Of a stretch of DNA of 64,000 nucleotides, positions 48,281-55,309 are shown in pieces. Source of the DNA: Brevipalpus yothersi (Eukaryota > Arthropoda > Arachnida > Trombidiformes > Tenuipalpidae); NCBI GenBank assembly GCA_003956705.1, contig QZCP01000247.1, positions 1-64,000 on the forward strand. The letters run 5' to 3'. The notes beneath the pieces are model-generated. The model saw only the letters and a program-made list of their open reading frames with translations, did no database searches and was not told where the DNA came from. How positions within the stretch are numbered: position 1 is the first letter of the stretch; every line of letters starts with the position of its first letter. Made by a program: the position numbers and the translations under genes.

Positions 48281-48559
48281 ATGAACCTACGATTGATGTT
48301 GAGAGTCTTCCTTTTCATCGCTCTGATGTTTGCTTCCACTTCCGCTGGCGGAAAGGGTAACAAGAAAGGTGGTGGATCCAATATCATCATCAGTGGAGGT
48401 GGTGGAGGTGAGTAGATGGATAAAATTCTTCGAAAGAAGTGTTTTTGAGTGATTTAATTTCTCATAGGCTGTGGATGTCAGAAAAAGCACCACGAAGTGA
48501 AATATATTCCAATTCCTATGCACATGGGATGGGGTCAAGAGTATGGATATGGATGGTAG
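48281..48559 (+). CDS. Small secreted Gly-rich peptide, 72 aa
   Basis: Two exons: 48281-48407 (ATG, donor G|GTGAGT) and 48468-48559 (acceptor TTTCTCATAG, stop TAG). Phases match. The start MNLRLMLRVFLFIALMFAST is a clear signal peptide, with cleavage expected near STSAGG. The mature peptide of about 50 residues is Gly/Lys-rich (GGKGNKKGGGSN, then SGGGGGCGCQKKHHEVKY) and ends with an aromatic Trp/Tyr/Met/Gly motif (MHMGWGQEYGYGW). The intron falls inside the Gly run, and only two Cys (CGC) are present. I do not recognise the family. Gly/Tyr-rich secreted peptides of this size occur among arthropod cuticle and antimicrobial proteins, but neither role can be claimed from sequence. An AATAAA lies at 48799-48804. 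Confidence 0.7.
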
Positions 48560-48798
48560 AGAATTTTGAGATGTACACAAAAGATAACGGTACTCTCTGT
48601 TTAACTTCCTACTCCACCTCATTAACATGGTATCATAACATGAAATAATCAACAATCTGAGTTGTGCGAAATTCTCAAAGCAACGCTTCAAAAAAATCTT
48701 CTATTTTTCTTGCTTTATATTGCCTGAACCCTGCAACTGACCTGATAAAATCGAATAACTTTCACGATAAAAACTATTTTTCCAATAATGATTTATTC

Positions 48799-48804
48799 AA
48801 TAAA
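48799..48804 (+). terminator. Candidate polyadenylation signal for the 72-aa peptide gene
   Basis: A canonical AATAAA lies 240 bp past the stop codon on the sense strand. Confidence 0.4.
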
Positions 48805-49393
48805 ACCCAGAATTTTCGCTAACATCGAAAGGATCGTCAATTCATTATGGGAGTTCGAAAATGAACTCAAAAATAGTTCTTGACTGGTCAATTTGATGTA
48901 TTTTTTATAATCAGAGTATTTTTTTATAACTTCTCTCTAGTTACGGTATGTCATGCTTCAATTCTAGAGCCTTAGATACATTGAAAGGAAATGAAATAGA
49001 AAATGTTTAATAGGTGCAAGATCACATAGAAGTTGAATGAAAATTCCCATGGACAAGCAACAGGAGCCGAAAAAGCGAACTCCAGCATTCATATCGCTGA
49101 TTATCAACCTCTCCAATATCTTCACACTGCATACATATAGCGATTGGATTGAGATCCACTACATAGACAATATTAACTCTGGCATACGTTTCTTGGAGTC
49201 GATTACAATGTAATTCTTGGTGGTCTATGAATAAAAAACTTGGAAGAGCTCAAGCCTTCAAAAGGCTTACAAAGTCTTTAGCTGACGAGAATTCAACTCC
49301 TGACACGAGTGAAAAATACAGTAAGAAAAGCTAAGTTGGAGTGAAATTTTATTTTAATCACAGTTTTCCAGTACAAAAAGTCAAAATGGTAAG

Positions 49394-49399
49394 TTTATT
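49394..49399 (-). terminator. Candidate polyadenylation signal for APEH copy 1
   Basis: Reads AATAAA on the minus strand, 57 bp past the stop of the upstream peptidase gene. Confidence 0.5.
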
Positions 49400-49455
49400 T
49401 AGATAGATCAGTGAAAAAAATCCCTGATGATCAGGCTTCAGAGCGTACCAGCAGT

Positions 49456-51663
49456 TTACTGATCAGAACGGGAAAGATGATCAAGGATCCACATTATTGT
49501 ATTCATTGTCAAATCAGTTGCATTGGGAATCTTCAACACATTGTGATTATCTTCATAGACTAAACATTTAGCTGGTACACTTCGACACTTCAAGCCCAGA
49601 TAGTAAGCCCGTCCTTGAGACATTGGAACTCTTTTATCAGTAGTTCCTAAGACAACAAGAGTCGGAGTTTTCACACGATCGATGTGCATAATCGGGGAAC
49701 ATTCTTTCAACTTGGCCAAAACTTTAGAGTCATGAATACTTTCGAACGGGAAGCTCGAGTCTATTTGACCAAGTCCTTCGACTAAAGTCCAGTCAGGAAT
49801 GTCAGTGACAGTTACCATTGCTGCAATATCGGTGACTGGATTGAGAGCAACACAAGAATTGAATCGGAAATCATCACATTGTCCAATAAGATGGGTGACC
49901 AGAAAGCCTCCATGACTACCTCCAACGAGCGAAATTCGTTGATCATCGATTTCACCAGCATCTACATAATGTTTGATACCATGAACAAGATCAGCAACAT
50001 CAGAGCGACCAACTTTACCACATAAATATTCAAGTTGATCACGATTCATGCCAGAAGATCCTCGATAGTTGACAAATAGCAACTTGAAACCAAGCTCAAC
50101 ATAGGCAAGAAGAGATGGGAAGTAGGTAGCTGGGTTAAAACTATGTGGACCTCCATGAGGACGGACAATCGTTGGAGTCGGCTTTCCAAAGTCTTCCTTT
50201 CGACCGAGCAGAATGGTAGTCAATTTATGATTTTCGCTTTCTTTATCTAGCTTAGGAGCTGAAATGGTTTCACATTTGTAGAGCATATCATCATGTTGAT
50301 TATACATGTCAAGATCGATGGGAATAAAATCTTTTGTTGAGCATGATTCTGTCAGGAGACCGGTCTTAATTTTTGGACCCGAAATTGGAGATAACTCATT
50401 CACAAGTAGAATGTCTTGGAAGTAATCCAAAATAGAATTTACTTCACCGCTCAGAGGCAGTCTTTTCATGAAACCTGAATCAATATCTAGCATGAAGACA
50501 TGACATCGAACACCAATTTCTGCTGTTAAAACCATTTTTTTCTCATCTTTCGACCATACATTTTTGGGCAAACTCTGAGTGAAGAGATCTTCAATTTTTT
50601 CAGGATTTTCAAGATCTTTTGGGATGACATTCGAGGATTTGAGCAAAATTCGACTCTTTTTCTCGTTCATATCGTACAAAACAAGATCTGAGGTTTGAAA
50701 ATGAGGTCCGCGTGCAGGATTTTGAAGGAAGACAACCTGACCCTTTGAGTTTGGCCGCGGAGATCGTAAAGATAGTCCCTTATCCTCTCCGTAGATAGCA
50801 ATAGGTTGAGATTCTGAGTTGTCCAGGTCCAATTTGAATAGACAACTTTCTCTCATCGGACAAAAAATGATACCAAGTCGAAAAGGTGTTTCCTTAATTC
50901 CAACAAAACCAATCGTATTGTTGTTAAAGAAAAAGCCCTCACATAGAGAATAGTTTTCTTTCTCTATCACTCTAACTTTATAGTCATTCTTTGTGTCAAT
51001 GATACAGATGCAAGAGTGACTGAGACCTTCCATTTGTTCACCAAACTCTTCTCGATACAAAAATTCATCTCCTTGCCCTTTGACCTCCTCTCCATCTTTC
51101 CCTCTTGAGGCAAAGTATCCAGTAGTTTCCTGATACTTTTCGGCAACATACATCAAGTATCGATTGTCTGGTGACCATTTGAGAACACCAAAGTTGGCGA
51201 AAAGATGAATTTTACCATGTAGCTTTTCCTTAGCACCATTGATTGATTTGACTCTTGACCTTCTGTCGCATATTTCCACTAGTTCCTTGTCCTTTCCTCC
51301 ATCACCACTTGCTTTTCTGATCACAGCTTTCATCTGCCCATCTCGCGACACGGTTGAAGCTAGCTCAGCTGATGTATCAACAGGCTCATCGCAACCACTT
51401 GATACCGATGATATACCATTTGGTCCCAACTTGGCAATGTAGTATTTGGTAAAACAAAACTTTTCCAAATTGTCAAGATCAGGGTGAGAATATTCAATTC
51501 GAAACCGATATTCACCATCATGTGATGAAGTGATCACAGCATTGGTAGGTGTTGGTATTAAACAGTATCGACGAACAATTTGTTTCACCTCTTCGATGAC
51601 AGCTTGACTTTCTGATGGCTTCTTAACATTCTTCAACAAAGATATCAACTTACTCGAAGACAT
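49456..51663 (-). CDS. Acylaminoacyl-peptidase (APEH, S9C), copy 1, 735 aa
   Basis: An intronless frame of the length usual for acylamino-acid-releasing enzyme (human 732). The N-terminal half has beta-propeller traits (DEPVDTSAELASTVSRDGQ, VLKWSPDNRYLMYVAEKY). The C-terminal alpha/beta hydrolase has HGGPHS, the oxyanion region FVNYRGSSG, and the nucleophile elbow GGSHGGF (Ser about 583). The Asp of GTTDKRVPM (about 674) and the His of EDNHNVL (about 707) complete a Ser-Asp-His triad. The enzyme releases N-acylated amino acids from blocked peptides in the cytosol, downstream of the proteasome. The paralogue at 55310-57502 shares a nearly identical 164-bp tract (50885-51048 here). The duplicated spacer 51827-52020 lies just upstream. 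The start at 51663 aligns with the paralogue start (MS-K-SLLKN). Confidence 0.94.
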   Translation of the reverse strand: MSSSKLISLLKNVKKPSESQAVIEEVKQIVRRYCLIPTPTNAVITSSHDGEYRFRIEYSHPDLDNLEKFCFTKYYIAKLGPNGISSVSSGCDEPVDTSAELASTVSRDGQMKAVIRKASGDGGKDKELVEICDRRSRVKSINGAKEKLHGKIHLFANFGVLKWSPDNRYLMYVAEKYQETTGYFASRGKDGEEVKGQGDEFLYREEFGEQMEGLSHSCICIIDTKNDYKVRVIEKENYSLCEGFFFNNNTIGFVGIKETPFRLGIIFCPMRESCLFKLDLDNSESQPIAIYGEDKGLSLRSPRPNSKGQVVFLQNPARGPHFQTSDLVLYDMNEKKSRILLKSSNVIPKDLENPEKIEDLFTQSLPKNVWSKDEKKMVLTAEIGVRCHVFMLDIDSGFMKRLPLSGEVNSILDYFQDILLVNELSPISGPKIKTGLLTESCSTKDFIPIDLDMYNQHDDMLYKCETISAPKLDKESENHKLTTILLGRKEDFGKPTPTIVRPHGGPHSFNPATYFPSLLAYVELGFKLLFVNYRGSSGMNRDQLEYLCGKVGRSDVADLVHGIKHYVDAGEIDDQRISLVGGSHGGFLVTHLIGQCDDFRFNSCVALNPVTDIAAMVTVTDIPDWTLVEGLGQIDSSFPFESIHDSKVLAKLKECSPIMHIDRVKTPTLVVLGTTDKRVPMSQGRAYYLGLKCRSVPAKCLVYEDNHNVLKIPNATDLTMNTIMWILDHLSRSDQ

Positions 51664-51826
51664 TGTGGGATAGTATACAAAAATTTTTACTTCAGCAGAA
51701 CGATGTACTCTTGGGTAATCACAATTGGAAAGAAAAACCTTTAAACCAAAACTTCGTTAACTTTATCTAAAAATGATAACATTTTGTGGCACAGAATCTG
51801 TGCGCATATTATTGCATGCTGAAATT

Positions 51827-52020
51827 TAAAGCGACCTCTCTCACATGATGTCCATGCTATGGAATCTATGGAACTTATGCTTGCATGTCGTGAATACTCA
51901 AGAATTCTGGAGGAATATTCAAAAATCCTATTGATAGAACGTTTAATGATGAAAAATAAATCGAAAGAAACCAGTTGATGGTGATTTCTTCATTAGATGG
52001 AGAGATAATCAATTTTATTC
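51827..52020 (-). repeat. Duplicated intergenic spacer, copy 1
   Basis: Homologous to 52787-52960 in the same orientation. Common blocks are TAAAGCGACCTCTC, CA(C)(A/G)TG(A/G)TGTCCATGC, CCATGGAAT/CTATGGAAT, AATAAATCGAAA, GACCAGTTGAT/ACCAGTTGAT and GATGGAGAGAT with ATCAATTTTATTC. On the minus strand it runs from an AATAAA (end of the 148-aa gene transcript) to 163 bp upstream of the APEH copy 1 ATG. It includes an E-box CACATG (51842-51847). Confidence 0.8.
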
Positions 52021-52212
52021 TGTTTCCGAACAAGAGAAAAGGGAAAGGTAAAAAGACATTGAAACGAAACTTTGAAGACTTTCAGTTAACTACGTTCGAT
52101 ATCAAGTGATAAGATGATGAGAGGAGAGAACAGAGGATAGAGGATAGAGGATAGAGGTTTGGAATTGGATAATTTTAATTGATTTTATGAAAGGAAAAAA
52201 TCCTTCTCTCTA

Positions 52213-52659
52213 TCACAGATTAGCTAAAAGATTAGCTAAACTGGGCCCTCTATACTCCATTTCTTCTGGACCGAGGTAAACAATTTTGCAGTCATTGTTG
52301 AGCACATGGGTCGCCGGATCAGCGTCTGAAGGGATCGCCATTTTACAGATTCTGCATCTCTTGATCTTGGTTGTTCCATTCTCTTCGATGTAGACACAAG
52401 CACGTTTAGAGACTAACCAAATATCATCATCCAAGAAACCAATGAAATATGGTAACGTGTCTTTCAGAACTCTAGGAATCAGGTCTTCCAGATTCCTCTG
52501 TACAAGTTCGTCTGGGAGAGGATATTTTCCAAGTTCAAATATAAGGTATGCACAGTCAAGCAGGGTATTTTTAATTCTGACAAGCTCCTTGGCACTTTCC
52601 AATTTAGCGATTATCAAATCTGATTTATTATGATTTTCACTGAAAGAAAACGTGGTCAT
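52213..52659 (-). CDS. Unknown 148-aa protein with a CxxC...H...C element
   Basis: A single open exon, ATG 52659 to stop 52213. I do not recognise it. The N-terminal two thirds look helical (LIIAKLESAKELVRIKNTLL, then LIFELGKYPLPDELVQRNLE). Next comes a compact segment with YFIGFLDDDIWLVSKRACVY, then a possible zinc-binding element CRIC-x12-H-x5-C (KRCRICKMAIPSDADPATHV then LNNDC), spacing typical of a degenerate zinc ribbon or CCHC knuckle. It ends PSLANLLANL. Being flanked by housekeeping genes and having ordinary codon use supports a real gene. It lies in the same orientation between TRAPPC5 and APEH copy 1, with copies of one duplicated spacer on each side. Confidence 0.65.
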   Translation of the reverse strand: MTTFSFSENHNKSDLIIAKLESAKELVRIKNTLLDCAYLIFELGKYPLPDELVQRNLEDLIPRVLKDTLPYFIGFLDDDIWLVSKRACVYIEENGTTKIKRCRICKMAIPSDADPATHVLNNDCKIVYLGPEEMEYRGPSLANLLANL

Positions 52660-52786
52660 TTTTTCAGAGTGTGTTATTATTACTTCACCTTAGAAGAGAA
52701 ATTTCAAAAGAAGACTAATTGAAAGGATACACGCTCTTGGTAACAGTAAAATTTTTCTGATAAAGCATGGCCTTAAAATGATTACT

Positions 52787-52960
52787 TAAAGCGACCTCTC
52801 CCACGTGGTGTCCATGCCATGGAATTTATGAAACTCATGCTGCCATGTCATGACAACAAGAATATTCGAGAAATCATATCGATAGAGTGTTCAAAATAAA
52901 TCGAAAAAGACCAGTTGATTGCGATATCTTCATCAGATGGAGAGATCATCAATTTTATTC
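52787..52960 (-). repeat. Duplicated intergenic spacer, copy 2
   Basis: Partner of 51827-52020. It contains a perfect CACGTG E-box at 52802-52807 and, at its far end, an AATAAA on the minus strand (52954-52959) that lies 128 bp past the TRAPPC5 stop. It ends 128 bp upstream of the 148-aa gene ATG, so it spans most of that intergenic gap. Confidence 0.8.
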
Positions 52961-53086
52961 GATTGTCCCATTTAAGTGATAGCTTCTAGGAGGACCGATT
53001 TTTAATCTTTCGGATTTGATCGAAACAAAACAGTTATTAATGAAAAGAACAATCAAATTTTTGGCGAAGAAAAAATCTGATACACT

Positions 53087-53662
53087 TCATTTCGAGTCCA
53101 AAGCTCTATCTCGAGCGATGACAGCTTCCTCAAATTTGATCATGAAAGTGGTTCCCTTGTGCCAATGTACAGTTACCTTGGCTGGAAAGCTGCACTCATT
53201 TAGAACAGCTTCGATTATTCCTCCAATATATGAGCCACAATGCAATTGCCCTTTGTCTTTGTTGTAAGAAATGAATCGATTTACTATCGGATCACTTTCA
53301 ATAATGTAGTAAGTTGTTGGATCATCATTGGAATGTTCTAATTTATCGGCTTCCTTGGCAAATAGAGTTTTCCATAGATTGGATTTGATGAAGATCAGTA
53401 GATTGATGAGACGAGTTTCTCGTTTAAAATTCTTATCCCTCAAAAATATTAGATCCACCATTCTCTGTCCAACATGATAGCCCACCTCGGATAATTTTTT
53501 TTGCAACTCGGGAACAGTGTAAACTTTATTGTGACAATATTGCACTATTTCGGAGAAAAGGAAAGCGAAAGCACTGCTATTGATCTCATACTTGACCCGT
53601 GGAAGAGGTCGATCCAGTGGACTGACTTTACATTTACCACTAAAATGTGGAAAAAGATCCAT
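53087..53662 (-). CDS. TRAPP complex subunit 5 (TRAPPC5/Trs31), 191 aa
   Basis: A single coding exon close in length to the human protein (188 aa). It is strongly conserved: NSSAFAFLFSEIVQYC, then TLFAKEADKLEHSNDDPTTY, YIIESDPIVNRFIS, and the C-terminal FPAKVTVHWHKGTTFMIKFE ending EAVIARDRALDSK. Bet3-family fold. It is a core subunit of TRAPP, the tether and Rab1/Ypt1 exchange factor acting at ER-to-Golgi and Golgi membranes. The frame extends to 53758, but I chose the ATG at 53660-53662. Human homology starts shortly after it, and a good acceptor (TTTTCTTGGTTTCAG) lies just upstream, which suggests a spliced 5' UTR. It is divergent from the RRM gene, starts 578 bp apart. Confidence 0.94.
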   Translation of the reverse strand: MDLFPHFSGKCKVSPLDRPLPRVKYEINSSAFAFLFSEIVQYCHNKVYTVPELQKKLSEVGYHVGQRMVDLIFLRDKNFKRETRLINLLIFIKSNLWKTLFAKEADKLEHSNDDPTTYYIIESDPIVNRFISYNKDKGQLHCGSYIGGIIEAVLNECSFPAKVTVHWHKGTTFMIKFEEAVIARDRALDSK

Positions 53663-54240
53663 TCTGATTGAAACAATTATCAAAATCGGCTCAAAAAATC
53701 TGAAACCAAGAAAATTAAGAGAGAAATCAAGAAAATATTTAAGGAGAAACATACACATAAACTTGAACTGCTTACCTTTACACCTAGTTAACTATGAAGC
53801 CTTCAAGATTATTCCACAAGTTGGAAACAAATCATTCCAGATTGATCAGCACTACAATTTAATTACAGACTAATCCAAACATAACAATTAAAAAACACCT
53901 TTTTCCATCTCAAAAAATGTGCAAAATGCTTCCCAAACAAATGTTTATGTTTGATTCAAGTCACATGAATCAAGCATGTTTATGATGTTGATGCGCAAAA
54001 AGTGGAAACATTGTAAGTCAATCAATTTTATTTTTGTTTTTGCTGTTGTTGGTCTTGAATACAATTTGAGAGCACAACAGTAATCAGTTGATCAGATATT
54101 CGGTTTTATTTTGAGTATTTGTCTGAAATGAAAAATTCGTGTGATTCTTAGGTGGAATCGATGAAATTCTTGTTCAATAAAGATTGAGATTTGTTACTCG
54201 TTCATTCAAGACTTCGAAACCACGTGGAGAAGAATTACCC

Positions 54241-55096
54241 ATGTCGTTCAAGAATTCAAGAGTAGTTGTGAAAAATATATGCAAAACTGTAAGTTTCCAG
54301 GTGAAAAAAATTTATTTATACAATATATCATCTATCCTAGGTAACTGCTGAGGATCTTAGAGAGATATTCTCAAAGGAAGGAACTATCACGGACGTTTTG
54401 CTGAAGTTCAATAAACACGATACGTCCAAAGGATTCGCTTTTGTTGGATTCCAAAGATCAGATCAAGCTGAGCGTGCTGTACGTGTCTTTAACAATAGTT
54501 TGATTGGTGATCAGAGAATTATTGTGGAGCTTAGTAAGTCAGTCAATAGTGTATTCTTTAACCGAGGAAGAAGGAAAGAAAACAAATCTAAAGAAGAGCT
54601 CAATGATGAGTCTGTTTGGGGCTCGGTTGACAAGATTTCAGAGATCGAATCAATTAAAGACTCTGAAAAGGAAGCTCCTCTAGCTGAGAGAGTAAAAAAA
54701 CTTAACCATAAGTTAGAGAATGCTGAGCAAATGGTTTCTCAATCTCGTCGTATCTTTTTACGTAATTTATGTTATGATTGTAAGCCTAGTCATATTAGAG
54801 TGCTCATGAAACACCATGGTCGCTTGGAGGAACTTTTCATGCCTCTTGATGAAAAAACTGGCAAGAACAGAGGCTACGCTTTTGTATCCTTCTGTCATCC
54901 CACCAACGCTGTGCAAGCATATCGTCAATTGAATGGAACCATCTTTCAAGGTCGAGTTTTGCATTTGATTCCTGGACTCAAGAAAACTATGAAAGAATGC
55001 CATGGCGATGACTCGCAAACACTCAATTTGGATTCAGATTCTGATTCCGATTCTGAGCTGGAAAAATTTCAAAGTTTTCCCAGTAAATCTAAATAG
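54241..55096 (+). CDS. Two-RRM RNA-binding protein, RBM19/Mrd1-like but short, 267 aa
   Basis: Two exons: 54241-54288 (donor ACT|GTAAGT) and 54341-55096 (acceptor TCTATCCTAG), phase 0. RRM1 (SRVVVKNICKT then VTAEDLREIF, RNP1-like KGFAFVGF) resembles RRM1 of RBM19/Mrd1, including the HFNKSFI-like FNNSLIG and VELSKS. A charged linker has APLAERVKKLNHKLENAEQM. The second RRM (SRRIFLRNLCYD, GYAFVSFCHPTNAVQAYRQL, GTIFQGRVLHLIPG) resembles the third RRM of RBM19 (VFQGRMLHVLP). The tail has a DSDSDSDSE acidic run. RBM19/Mrd1 has five or six RRMs and acts in pre-rRNA processing, whereas this protein has two and lacks the rest. Its 3' end is convergent with APEH copy 2, 213 bp apart. RNA binding is well supported, rRNA processing is inference. 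Confidence 0.85.
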
Positions 55097-55309
55097 ATCC
55101 TCTTCAATTGAAAATTCATTGCGTTACAAAATTCTTGCAATATACGTCGGGATTTATCCTGTGATCAATTGTTTGAACGAGTCTCTTCACTTGCATCGTT
55201 AGTAATTTCAAATTATGGAATGTTGTGTGAAAAGGTGGGATTTAGGGGTGGTGAACAAAAGAGTTCCAATCAGAATTCGGATCGAATTGTGAAGTAGTAA
55301 TATTTAATT

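Noticed and set aside
53663..53758. Longer TRAPPC5 N-terminus starting at 53758
   Set aside because: The extra residues are hydrophobic, unlike the family, and contain a good splice acceptor. Homology begins after the inner ATG.
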